A stretch of 64,000 nucleotides of DNA from Candidatus Microbacterium colombiense (GTDB taxonomy: Bacteria > Actinomycetota > Actinomycetes > Actinomycetales > Microbacteriaceae). Below are positions 35,402 to 43,143 of the stretch, one piece after another. Position numbers and translations under genes: made by a program. The DNA lies in contig CP119308.1 of the NCBI GenBank assembly GCA_029203165.1, positions 3,162,001-3,226,000 on the forward strand, written 5' to 3'. Positions within the stretch are counted from its first letter, which is position 1, and every line of letters begins with the position of its first letter. Below the pieces are notes generated by a model. The model made no database searches. It saw nothing but the letters and a program-made list of their open reading frames with translations, and had not been told where the DNA came from.

Positions 35402-35411
35402 GTCGAAGGGT

Positions 35412-35882
35412 TTACCAGCGGTAGTGAGCGAACGCGCGGTTCGACTCGGCCATCTTGTGGGTGTCTTCGCGGCGCTTGACCGCGGCTCCCAGGCCGTTCG
35501 ACGCGTCGAGGATCTCGTTCTGGAGACGCTCGGTCATCGTCTTCTCACGACGACCCTTGGCGTAGCTGACGAGCCAGCGCAGCGCGAGGGTGTTCGCACG
35601 GTGCGGCTTGACCTCGACCGGCACCTGGTAGGTCGAGCCACCGACGCGGCGGCTGCGGACCTCGAGGGTCGGGCGCACGTTGTCGAGCGCCTTCTTGAGG
35701 GTGGCGACGGCATCCTGACCGTTCTTCGCCTCGACACCGCTGAGGGCACCGTAGACGATCGACTCGGCCAGCGACTTCTTGCCGTCGACGAGGATCTTGT
35801 TCACCAGCGAGGTGACGATCGGAGCGCCGTATACCGGGTCGTTGACGACGGGGCGCTTGGGGGCGGGACCCTTACGAGGCAT
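35412..35882 (-). CDS. rpsG: 30S ribosomal protein S7
   Basis: A 156-residue S7, the primary assembly protein of the 30S head. It begins MPRKGPAPKRPVVNDPVYGA and contains the conserved NVRPTLEVRSRRVGGSTYQV and PVEVKPHRANTLALRWLVSY, with a normal C-terminal helix ending ESNRAFAHYRW. It is five bases after rpsL in the str operon. Confidence 0.98.
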   Translation of the reverse strand: MPRKGPAPKRPVVNDPVYGAPIVTSLVNKILVDGKKSLAESIVYGALSGVEAKNGQDAVATLKKALDNVRPTLEVRSRRVGGSTYQVPVEVKPHRANTLALRWLVSYAKGRREKTMTERLQNEILDASNGLGAAVKRREDTHKMAESNRAFAHYRW

Positions 35883-35887
35883 CTAAC

Positions 35888-36256
35888 TCAACCCTTCTTC
35901 GCGCCGTAGCGGGAACGAGCCTGCTTACGGTTCTTGACAGCCTGGGTGTCCAGGGCGCCGCGGACGATCTTGTAACGCACACCGGGGAGGTCCTTGACAC
36001 GACCGCCGCGCACGAGCACCAGCGAGTGCTCCTGCAGGTTGTGACCCTCACCGGGGATGTATGCGGTGACCTCGGCGCCGTTGCGCAGCTTCACACGAGC
36101 GACCTTGCGCATCGCCGAGTTCGGCTTCTTCGGGGTGGTGGTGTAGACGCGGGTGCATACCCCGGCCTGCTGCGGGTTCGACTTGAGCGCGGGCGCCTTG
36201 GTCTTGGTGACCTTGGGCGAGCGACCCTTGCGAACCAACTGCTGAATGGTTGGCAC
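35888..36256 (-). CDS. rpsL: 30S ribosomal protein S12
   Basis: A 122-residue S12, the decoding-centre protein. Lys43 (in TPKKPNSAMRK) and Lys88 (GGRVKDLPG) are both lysine, the streptomycin-sensitive wild type. The start is GTG at 36256 with GGAGAG upstream. It is the first gene of the str operon, preceded by a leader of about 160 bases from the promoter at 36424-36452. Length is normal. Confidence 0.98.
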   Translation of the reverse strand: MPTIQQLVRKGRSPKVTKTKAPALKSNPQQAGVCTRVYTTTPKKPNSAMRKVARVKLRNGAEVTAYIPGEGHNLQEHSLVLVRGGRVKDLPGVRYKIVRGALDTQAVKNRKQARSRYGAKKG

Positions 36257-36423
36257 GTTCTCTCCTCATAGTGCTGCACGGTGACAGCGTGATGGGTTTC
36301 ACATCATGACCCACCGGCACGCCGGATCGGGCGCGCTTTGTGGTGTGGTGGGTATGCCGTGGAGGCGGACCGGCAAGGTGCCGACGCCCAGCGCGCACGT
36401 CAAGACGTGCACACACCTGACCA

Positions 36424-36452
36424 AGTGTAATGCCGCGTAACCTGACGGTCAA
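36424..36452 (-). promoter_or_regulatory. Promoter of the str operon
   Basis: Minus-strand TTGACC (36452-36447), a 17-base spacer, TACACT (36429-36424): close to the housekeeping consensus. The -35 overlaps the last codon and stop of the DUF427 gene upstream. Confidence 0.75.
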
Positions 36453-37246
36453 ATGACGGCGACCCCGTCCACGGTGATGTCGACGCGCTCGGAGTAGAAG
36501 GCGATCAGTCCGGCGATCGGAGCGACCGCGGGAAGCGGTGCGGGATACGACCACGCGATCTCATGATCGGGGCGGGCGGCGGTCGCCCAGTAGCGGGTCG
36601 CCTCCCCCTTGTACGGGCATTCGCTCCAGCCCGCGATCTCGCGGAGAGCCGACAGATCGACGTCGTCGGCCGGCAGGTAGAAGCGTGCGGGCAGACCGGT
36701 CTCGTAGACGATCACGGGGCGGTGCGACTCGGCGATCACCCGTGCACCGTCGCGCACGACCACGTGACGGGTCGACGGCAACGCGTCGACCCGATTGCGG
36801 GGGTCGCGGGGGTGCGCGAAGACGCGGTCCTCCTCCTCGGTCCACCGGTCGAGAATCCCGGGGAACCACGTCACGGCGATGAAGTCGTCGAGTTCGTCGA
36901 GGTCCCATGTCCATGCGGCGGAGGGGATGCGCCGGTCGCCGACGACGAGGTCGAACCATCTGCGCGCCGGCGCGCGGGGCCGGTAGTACTCCGCGGTGGG
37001 TGCCTCTCCGGGGATCAGCAGGTCCGTGCGCACGTCGTCGAGAGGAAAGCCGTACTCCGGAACCTTCGCCGTCGGCTCCCACACGAGGATCGGCCGACGT
37101 GAGTCGACCACGGCGAGATCCCCCACCCACCCCCGCAGCCACCGCTCGCTCGGCTCCCAGCGCCAGGTCGGAACGGCGAGCGGAACCCGCCGAGCCAGGC
37201 GGATGCTGTCGCGGGGCTGCAGAGGGCGTGTCGAGGCGTCGGTCAT
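36449..37246 (-). CDS. Tandem DUF427 protein
   Basis: A 265-residue cytosolic protein with two copies of the DUF427 beta-barrel. In the first half LAVVDSRRPILVWEPTAKVPEYGFPLDDV matches, about 130 residues later, the second copy's ARVIAESHRPVIVYETGLPARFYLPADDV (quoted here only as the segments SRRPILVWEP and SHRPVIVYE). The second copy has the family ending ECPYKGEATRYWA. DUF427 is widespread in actinobacteria and has no agreed reaction. ATG 37246 is chosen for the GGAG upstream. It ends inside the str promoter. Confidence 0.8.
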   Translation of the reverse strand: MTDASTRPLQPRDSIRLARRVPLAVPTWRWEPSERWLRGWVGDLAVVDSRRPILVWEPTAKVPEYGFPLDDVRTDLLIPGEAPTAEYYRPRAPARRWFDLVVGDRRIPSAAWTWDLDELDDFIAVTWFPGILDRWTEEEDRVFAHPRDPRNRVDALPSTRHVVVRDGARVIAESHRPVIVYETGLPARFYLPADDVDLSALREIAGWSECPYKGEATRYWATAARPDHEIAWSYPAPLPAVAPIAGLIAFYSERVDITVDGVAVI

Positions 37247-37387
37247 GGGTGCTCCTGGAGACGAGGTCCCGTCCATCCAAGTCGGGCGTGGGCACCGCGG
37301 GGCGCGAGATTGCCCCGCATGACATCGCGTGTCGCCGCGTGTCTCGGAGCGGGCGTTCTACGCAGACTGCCCGGTCCGCGCAGGCGT

Positions 37388-38062
37388 TCAGGGCATGTCG
37401 GGATCGAACGGCGAGTCGAGCGACTGCGTCAGCTCGGCCAGCAGCGCCTCGATCTGCGGCTCGACGTGCTGCGAGATCGCCGCCTGGATGCTCAGGCGAT
37501 GGCGCAACAGCAGTCCGCAGACCTCGCGGCCGACCATGTTCGCGTACTCGTCGGCGAGCGACACCTCCTGACGGAGCGCGGCCTTCGCGTCTTCGCTCAA
37601 CGGCGGGAGCGGGGGCAGTTCCGCGGTGGAGTCGTCGGCGAGGCCGGCGATGGTGAAGAGGAAGGGAGCCCCTGCCACGGGCTCGGGGTCGAGCGGAAGT
37701 CCGTCGAACTCCGGATCGAGATCCTCGGCCGGTCGATAGGCACGAGCACGGTTGCGGGCAGCCTGCTGGTCGAGCTCACGCTGCAGCGTCGGCAGGTTTC
37801 GCGCCGTGTACTCGGCGACGGAGTGGTCGACGATCGTCTTGATCCGGGTGGACAGACCGTGCTGCACGCCATGCGGGACGTTCGCTCCGATCCCGGCGGC
37901 GGAGAGGATCGGCGAGCCGAGGCACCGGCGACACGGAGCGACGCGACCACGGTGGGTCGCCGGCTCCCAGCGCGGCACCCAGCGCAACCACGACTCGACG
38001 GCCTGGTCGACCTGCGTCTCCAACGAACGCTCCACACGGACAGCGTACGGCGCGGACGGCAT
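37388..38062 (-). CDS. Conserved hypothetical cytosolic protein
   Basis: I do not recognise a named family. The 224-residue product is soluble and acidic in its second half, with no signal peptide or membrane helix. Visible features: a CRRCLGSP segment with a CxxC near residue 46, a basic region QQAARNRARAYRP in the middle, a Pro-rich ELPPLPPLSED near 150, and a C-terminal helical region with LLLRHRLSIQAAISQHVEPQ. The start is uncertain: ATG 38062 and GTG 38035 lack a clear ribosome-binding site. It is preceded by the membrane-protein pair at 38095-39593 and may belong to that unit. Confidence 0.55.
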   Translation of the reverse strand: MPSAPYAVRVERSLETQVDQAVESWLRWVPRWEPATHRGRVAPCRRCLGSPILSAAGIGANVPHGVQHGLSTRIKTIVDHSVAEYTARNLPTLQRELDQQAARNRARAYRPAEDLDPEFDGLPLDPEPVAGAPFLFTIAGLADDSTAELPPLPPLSEDAKAALRQEVSLADEYANMVGREVCGLLLRHRLSIQAAISQHVEPQIEALLAELTQSLDSPFDPDMP

Positions 38063-38094
38063 CCGCGCGCCGATTTGCCCGTCACGGCGGGGCG

Positions 38095-38595
38095 TCACTC
38101 CTCGTCGTCGCGCTCCCACGGCCAGCGGGGACGCTCGGAGCGTGTGCGGCGCAGTGCGATCCCGGACCATCCGGCGATGGCGGCGGCGAGCACGAGCACG
38201 GCGCTCGCCCCTCCCCTGACCAGATCACCCGCCACGGCGGTCGCCGTGATCAGTCCACCGGTTCCGACGAGCACCGCGGCCCACACCCCCACGAGATGAC
38301 CGAGTCCCGCGGCCAGAGCGATGGCGATGGCCGAGACATAGGAGGGATGCGTGCGCCGCACCGCGATCCAGAGCATCGCCGCGAAGGCCATCAGCCCCAC
38401 GAACATGCCGGTCACGCCCGGCGCCTGACCGAGCCCCGGCACCGAGATGATGTCGGTGTCGGTCGCGATGCTGAGTGCCCCGAGTCCGAAGACCGCGAGG
38501 GCGAAGAAGCCGATCGTGGCCAGCACCAGCGCCAGGACAGCCGAAACCCCCGCGGACTCGGGCCCGCGGGGGTTCGGCGTGGTGGTGTTCGTGAT
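38095..38595 (-). CDS. Hypothetical four-helix membrane protein with an unusual start
   Basis: A membrane protein of about 166 residues with helices near 20-40, 62-85, 90-110 and 130-150 and a basic, Trp-containing C-terminus (RRTRSERPRWPWERDDEE). No family recognised. The upstream gene stops with TAA at 38597-38595, and this frame continues through an ATC at 38595 in the TAATC position where overlapping genes normally show TAATG, with GAGG just before. The next standard start is GTG 38526, which would remove half of the first helix. ATC initiation is therefore plausible but unproven. It is clearly coupled to the gene before it. Confidence 0.55.
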   Translation of the reverse strand: MTNTTTPNPRGPESAGVSAVLALVLATIGFFALAVFGLGALSIATDTDIISVPGLGQAPGVTGMFVGLMAFAAMLWIAVRRTHPSYVSAIAIALAAGLGHLVGVWAAVLVGTGGLITATAVAGDLVRGGASAVLVLAAAIAGWSGIALRRTRSERPRWPWERDDEE

Positions 38596-39593
38596 TACCT
38601 CGGAAGCGTCGGGCCGGCCTCGAGCGTGCGCTCGTACTCGCGCTGCGCCTCGGCGTTGAGCTCGGTCTTGCGAGCGCCGCTGCGTGCGACCCAGGCGCCG
38701 AACCAGATGGTGAGCTCCCGGGCGAAGACGAAGGCGGCGATCGCCAGCGGTGCGAGCAGCTGCTCGCCGACCAGCTCGGAGGCTGCCGACGGGCTGAGCG
38801 TCAGGATGCCGGCCTCGAAGACCTGCCCGAGGATGTGACCGCCGTACGCGACCGCTCCGACGAGCAGACCGAAGACGACCCAGAGGCCCCAGCGGCTGCG
38901 GTTGATGATCGCGCCGAGCAACCAGAAGCCGAGGAAGAAGACCACGACGGGCGTCCAGAATCCCCACGTGGTCAGGGGTGCGAGCGCGGCAGAGCCGATG
39001 TTCTCGCCCGTCACGTCGCCCGCGAGCGCGCCCAGGCCGAGCGTGGTCGCAAGGTAGAGGACGGCGAAGACCACGGTCGCGAGCAGTCCGATGGCCCCGG
39101 CGGTGCCGCGATTGCCGCGGTCACGCGGGGGCTCGGGCGCCTGCACGAAGATCGGCTGCGCGAATTGCGGCACGGCAGCCGCGGCGACCAGCGGCTCGGA
39201 GGGGACGATCTGGGTCTCGGCATCGCTGTATGCCGGCGCGTAGGCGGCATCCGCCATCGCCGACTCCTCGGCCGCAGGCGCGACCGGCGTCGCGAACAAC
39301 GCGGTCGCTTCCGTGCCTGCATAGGCAGGCGGGGCCGCGGCAGCAGCAGCGGGCGGCGCGAAGGTGCCGGGGAATGACCTCTCGGCCTCCTCGAACGCAG
39401 CGAGATCGGGGTCGACGACGGGCTCGGCGGCCACCGTCACGTCCGCAGGCTCCGAGGTGGCATCGGTTTCGGATGCCGCGCCGGGCACCTCTGCGCCCGC
39501 AGCGGCGGCCGCATCGAGACCGGCGTTCGCGCTGCCGACGACGTCGTCGACGTCGGCCGGCTTCTCGGGCTGGGGAACGTCGGGGTCACTCAT
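38595..39593 (-). CDS. Hypothetical membrane protein with Ala/Pro/Glu-rich N-terminal half
   Basis: A 332-residue protein. Residues 1-165 are disordered, rich in Ala, Pro, Glu and Asp (AGAEVPGAASETDATSEPAD, APPAAAAAAPPAYAG), on the cytoplasmic side if the basic RDRGNRG precedes helix 1. Residues about 166-320 hold four hydrophobic helices, ending in the basic ARSGARKTELNAEAQREYER. No known domain is recognised. The stop overlaps the probable start of the next gene. The two membrane proteins probably act together; the function is unknown. Confidence 0.65.
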   Translation of the reverse strand: MSDPDVPQPEKPADVDDVVGSANAGLDAAAAAGAEVPGAASETDATSEPADVTVAAEPVVDPDLAAFEEAERSFPGTFAPPAAAAAAPPAYAGTEATALFATPVAPAAEESAMADAAYAPAYSDAETQIVPSEPLVAAAAVPQFAQPIFVQAPEPPRDRGNRGTAGAIGLLATVVFAVLYLATTLGLGALAGDVTGENIGSAALAPLTTWGFWTPVVVFFLGFWLLGAIINRSRWGLWVVFGLLVGAVAYGGHILGQVFEAGILTLSPSAASELVGEQLLAPLAIAAFVFARELTIWFGAWVARSGARKTELNAEAQREYERTLEAGPTLPR

Positions 39594-39709
39594 GGGGTGC
39601 GCCTCTCATCGGATGTGTGCAGTGCGAGGTTACCTCCGGGCGAGCGAGCGCTCAGGGAGGCGTGCCGACGTGTCGCCAGACGACGGAAGGTGCGACACCT
39701 CGGAGGGTG

Positions 39710-39862
39710 TCAGGGGAGCACGTTGCGCAGCGCCGCCGCGACGAACTCCGCGAGCACGGGCAGCATCGGGATCGAGAGCCAGAGCAACCCGCACACGATC
39801 GCGGTGCAGAACACACCGGCGATCCAGCTCATCGTGAGACTGCGTCCCGCCACCCGTGCCAT
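39710..39862 (-). CDS. Small single-helix membrane protein
   Basis: A 50-residue protein, MARVAGRSLTMSWIAGVFCT, with one hydrophobic helix at about 11-32 and a short amphipathic end. GGAGGT directly abuts the ATG at 39862, too close for a normal ribosome-binding site, but TACGGT lies six bases before the ATG, so a leaderless mRNA is possible. No function assigned. The 117-bp gap upstream of 39710 holds no gene. Confidence 0.5.
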   Translation of the reverse strand: MARVAGRSLTMSWIAGVFCTAIVCGLLWLSIPMLPVLAEFVAAALRNVLP

Positions 39863-39926
39863 ACCTCCACCGTAGAGGCGGATCAGCGCACCTCGACGTC
39901 GCAACGCCGACCGTCGGCAGCGCCGC

Positions 39927-40592
39927 TCAGCGTGCGGTGCGTCCCCGCAACCGCCACAGCAGCCAGAGACCGGATGCCGGGATGAGCACGAGCCCGATCA
40001 CGATCACGGCGAACCAGATGAGGTCGTACCAGGCCGGGACCAGCGGATTCATGACGGGCGGCGGAGTGCCTGTTCCGGAAGAACTGCCCGAGGAGCTGCC
40101 CTCGCCCGAGAAGCCCTGCATCGTGGTGATCAGGATCACGGCGGTGAGGAACACGACGAAGGGCACGACGATGGCCACCGTCTTCTCCCACGTCTTCCAC
40201 AGTGGGCTGAGCACGACCAGGACGGCTCCGACGAACCAGCCCACCACCGGGACGACGATCCCACCGAAACTCAGTGCGAGCGCGGCGGTGATCGCGAAGC
40301 CGCGGGTCGACGTGGTGCGCGGGCGCGGGGCTTCGGGCGCTGGAAGGGGTGCCGCGACGACGAACGTGGGACCGCCCGGCGTCTCATCCTGCGCCTCGCG
40401 GGCGATGTCGACCGGATCGCCGAGCTGCGCGATCCGCGCGGCGGTGGCCGCGGCATCCAATCCCTGGAGCTCTTCGGTGATACCGCCGCGGATCTCGGCG
40501 GCCACCCCGTGAGGCAGCTCGCGCATCGCCTCGTCGAGTCGCGCGAGGTAGTCCTCGCGCAGGTGCTCGGCTGTGGTCTCGATCATGCTCAT
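39927..40592 (-). CDS. HAAS/DUF1700-type signalling membrane protein
   Basis: A 221-residue protein. The N-terminal 65 residues form an all-helical HAAS-like domain (REDYLARLDEAMRELPHGVA, then EIRGGITEELQGLD) typical of partners of PadR regulators. Three membrane helices follow (about 98-118, 125-150, 190-210) with a Ser/Gly-rich outer loop. The ATG overlaps the PadR stop by four bases, with GGAGAGGG before it. HAAS proteins paired with PadR are thought to be part of envelope-stress circuits; the detailed role is unknown. Confidence 0.75.
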   Translation of the reverse strand: MSMIETTAEHLREDYLARLDEAMRELPHGVAAEIRGGITEELQGLDAAATAARIAQLGDPVDIAREAQDETPGGPTFVVAAPLPAPEAPRPRTTSTRGFAITAALALSFGGIVVPVVGWFVGAVLVVLSPLWKTWEKTVAIVVPFVVFLTAVILITTMQGFSGEGSSSGSSSGTGTPPPVMNPLVPAWYDLIWFAVIVIGLVLIPASGLWLLWRLRGRTAR

Positions 40593-40915
40593 CCCTCTCC
40601 GACGATGCCCGTGACGACACGGGCGAACGGGGTCCACTGCGCACGGAAGCGAGCGAGTTGCTCGATCCCGGCATCCGTGAGCCGGTAATACTTGCGCACC
40701 GGACCGCTCTCCGACGGGAGATCGAACGTGCTGACCCAGCCGTTGTCCCTCAGTCGCCCCAGCAGAGGGTAGAGCGTGCCGATGCTGGCGATCAGGCCCA
40801 CGTTCGTGAGGGCGTCCGCCAGCTGCCAGCCGTACATCGGTTCCCGCGCGAGGAGACCGAGCACGCAGTACTCCACGACCCCTTTGCGCATCTGCGCCCC
40901 GATGTCAGCTGTCAT
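40589..40915 (-). CDS. PadR-family transcriptional regulator
   Basis: A 108-residue winged-helix regulator: VVEYCVLGLLAREPMYGWQL near residues 13-32, IASIGTLYPLLGRLRDNGWV with the recognition helix near 42-61, the wing GPVRKYYRLTDAG, and a short C-terminal helix. This is a small PadR of subfamily 2 form. It overlaps the HAAS-type membrane protein by four bases, so the two are one regulatory unit, probably autoregulated. The ligand is unknown. Confidence 0.88.
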   Translation of the reverse strand: MTADIGAQMRKGVVEYCVLGLLAREPMYGWQLADALTNVGLIASIGTLYPLLGRLRDNGWVSTFDLPSESGPVRKYYRLTDAGIEQLARFRAQWTPFARVVTGIVGEG

Positions 40916-40956
40916 GCATCACAAGGTAGCATGCAACGCAGGTTACCGCTGATTTC

Positions 40957-41808
40957 TCACCACCGAGGCGTCGGATCACCGTCGATCTCATAGGCGTCCC
41001 CGTACACGGCCCACCGCAATGGCGGATCAAGGGCCAGGTTGCCGGCGGCGAGGAACTCACGCTGCGCGGTGTCGACACGGCTGGTGTCCTCATGCGCCTC
41101 CTCCTGTTTCATCGCCACCACCCGAGCATCGAGGAAGGCCTCGAGGTAGGCGACCTCTCCCCCACCCTCGGCGGGGTCGTGAGCGGCATCCCGCGCCCGG
41201 GCACGGATCTCCGCGAAGCCCGAATCACCGTGCATGACCATGGCATCGAAGTAGATGAACTGCCCGAGCACCCCGAGCCCGTCGGCGAGCGCCTGCACGA
41301 CGGCGGGCTCGAAGTACAGCCTGTCGACCTCATCGCGCTGCGCCTGCCGGAACGCCGGATCCTCGGCCGCGCTCGCCCAGGCGTCTTCGAACGACTCGCC
41401 GAGGCCCTCATGCGACGCGCTGCCGTCCACCGCACGCAGCGCGGGAAGGAAGGGAGCGAGCGGATTCTCGGGCGAGGCATCGGTGTAGCGCTCCACCAGC
41501 ATCAGCATGTCGTGCGTGCCCGAGGTGAAGCCCACGAGCCCTCCGGTGTAGCCGCGGTCGTCGCCGATGTCCTCGAGGTAGTCGTACCGGTTGTACCAGT
41601 CCAGCGCGGAATTCTCGGCGGAGGTCATGATCTCCATCGCGATCTCGCGCTTGACGGGATCGCGCAACGTCACCGATGCGGAGGCTGCGCGCCCCGTCAT
41701 CCAGATGATGCCGACCGCGACGGCGAGGGCGACCACGATGAGGGAGGCGATGATGGCCGCGGTGCGGCGCGGATCCCGCATGGGCGACGGCGAAATCGGA
41801 ATGGACAT
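40957..41808 (-). CDS. csn: GH46 chitosanase, membrane-anchored or secreted
   Basis: A 283-residue enzyme that hydrolyses chitosan. After an N-terminal hydrophobic helix (about 18-38) the mature region follows glycoside hydrolase family 46 closely: REIAMEIMTSAENSALDW, YLEDIGDDRGYTGGLVGF, ASHEGLGESFEDAW and GQFIYFDAMVMHG. By comparison with the Streptomyces N174 enzyme, the catalytic acid Glu22, base Asp40 and Thr45 correspond to Glu65, Asp83 and Thr88, all present. The helix has no clear signal-peptidase site, so it may remain as an anchor. TAGCAT lies seven bases before the ATG, consistent with a leaderless mRNA. It is divergent from a ROK regulator. Confidence 0.92.
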   Translation of the reverse strand: MSIPISPSPMRDPRRTAAIIASLIVVALAVAVGIIWMTGRAASASVTLRDPVKREIAMEIMTSAENSALDWYNRYDYLEDIGDDRGYTGGLVGFTSGTHDMLMLVERYTDASPENPLAPFLPALRAVDGSASHEGLGESFEDAWASAAEDPAFRQAQRDEVDRLYFEPAVVQALADGLGVLGQFIYFDAMVMHGDSGFAEIRARARDAAHDPAEGGGEVAYLEAFLDARVVAMKQEEAHEDTSRVDTAQREFLAAGNLALDPPLRWAVYGDAYEIDGDPTPRW

Positions 41809-41811
41809 TTA

Positions 41812-41890
41812 CGAAATGCTAGACAACACCACGGCGCGCGGCAATCCCTCCGCGCACCGACCATCGCTTGGATAGCATTCGAAGCATTCG
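41812..41890. promoter_or_regulatory. Shared divergent control region of csn and the ROK regulator
   Basis: AGCATTCG occurs twice in tandem at 41874-41881 and 41883-41890, and a related AGCATTTCG is on the minus strand at 41820-41812. Two TAGCAT boxes (minus 41821-41816 and plus 41873-41878) overlap these motifs and could be the -10 boxes of the two genes. The ROK protein is the obvious candidate binder; inference. Confidence 0.5.
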
Positions 41891-41910
41891 TTCCCGACCG
41901 TGAGGATCCC

Positions 41911-43134
41911 GTGCCCGCCGCACCCACTCCCCCGACCGGTACCAGCGTCGTGCGTGCCATCAACGCCCGCGCGGCGCTGCGGCTCATGCTCGATGAGGGG
42001 CCGCAGAGCCGGCCGGAGATCGCCGCGCGCCTGTCGGTCTCGAAACCGACCGCCTCTCATCTGCTCGCCCAACTGCATGCCGACGGCCTGGTGCACAGCG
42101 ACGGAAACCGCGACGGCGCGATCGGACGCGCCGCCGAACTGTTCCGGGTCGATGCCACGAGCGCCTACGCGGCGTCGATCGACGTCACGCCCGAGCGGAT
42201 CGTCGCCGTCGTGGTCGACCTGGTCGGCCAGCGGGTGGGAGAGCACGTGCTGCTCACGCCTGACGCAGAAGACGCCGAGAATGCCGAGAGTTCGGGTGCC
42301 GCCGATCGTGTGCACCTCGTGGTCTCGGCGGCCTGCGCCGAAGCCGGGATCTCCCTCACCGCGCTGCACCTCGTGGTGATCGGCATCCAGGGAGCGATCG
42401 ACCCCGTCGCCGACCGCCTGCGGTTCGCCGCGCATCTGCCGGGATGGCAGGGCGCCGGACTCGTGGCGAGTCTGCAGGATCGACTCGGCGTGCCGGTCGC
42501 GATCGAGAACGACGTCAACCTCGTCGCGATCGCCGAACGGGCGCACGGCGTCGCGGCGGACCAGGACGGCGTCGCCGTGCTGTGGGTCTCCGACGGCATC
42601 GGCATGGGGTTGATGTTCGGCGGGCGCATCCACCGCGGACTCACGGGCGGCGCGGGCGAGATCGCCGACCTCAGCGTTCCCGGTGCACCGACGCCCCAGG
42701 AGTCGCCAGGATTCGGTACCGGAGGGATGCAGGCGCTCGCCGGCGGGCCGGCACTGGGCAGAGTGCTGGCCGACCATGGGTTCGATCAGGGCACGCCCGA
42801 GCAGGCGATGCGCGCCGCCGCGGCATCCGACGCTCTTCCCGCGGAACTGGCCATCGATGAGATCGCACGCCGCCTCGTGCTGGGCCTGACCGCGGTGATC
42901 GCGATTCTCGACCCCGATCTCATCGTGCTCGCCGGCGACCTGGCACTCGCCGGTGGAGAGAGGCTGAGGGCGCGCGTCGAGGCGCGACTGCGCGCCGCCG
43001 TCGTCGCGCGTCCCCTCGTGCTGCTCTCGGGCCTCGAGGAGAACGCCGTGCTCGACGGGGGCCTGCGACTGGCGCTGACCCGCGTGCAGGATCAGGTCGT
43101 CGACACCGTCAGCGGCGGCCAGCGGCCGGACTGA
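41911..43134 (+). CDS. ROK-family transcriptional regulator
   Basis: A 407-residue regulator. The N-terminal helix-turn-helix is at about 34-56 (RPEIAARLSVSKPTASHLL) and the ROK sugar-kinase-like fold begins near 85, with VIGIQGAIDP, PVAIENDVNLVAIAE and VLWVSDGIGMGLMFGGRIHR. After GGAGEIADL the expected cysteine zinc cluster (CxCGxxGCxE) is missing; the region is Pro/Gly-rich with no cysteine. It is therefore a degenerate ROK, probably a sugar or amino-sugar sensing repressor. The start is GTG 41911 with GAGGA upstream. Chitosanase is divergent and the sugar ABC importer converges downstream, so both are candidate targets. Confidence 0.85.
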   Translation: MPAAPTPPTGTSVVRAINARAALRLMLDEGPQSRPEIAARLSVSKPTASHLLAQLHADGLVHSDGNRDGAIGRAAELFRVDATSAYAASIDVTPERIVAVVVDLVGQRVGEHVLLTPDAEDAENAESSGAADRVHLVVSAACAEAGISLTALHLVVIGIQGAIDPVADRLRFAAHLPGWQGAGLVASLQDRLGVPVAIENDVNLVAIAERAHGVAADQDGVAVLWVSDGIGMGLMFGGRIHRGLTGGAGEIADLSVPGAPTPQESPGFGTGGMQALAGGPALGRVLADHGFDQGTPEQAMRAAAASDALPAELAIDEIARRLVLGLTAVIAILDPDLIVLAGDLALAGGERLRARVEARLRAAVVARPLVLLSGLEENAVLDGGLRLALTRVQDQVVDTVSGGQRPD

Positions 43135-43143
43135 GCGCTGCGC

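Noticed and set aside
33270..35909. An 879-codon open frame opposite fusA and rpsG
   Set aside because: Antisense shadow of two certain genes; Arg/Asp/Leu-rich with no motif.
36257..36423. Riboswitch in the str leader
   Set aside because: The leader is structured, but no known aptamer core is recognisable and the operon is not a usual riboswitch target.
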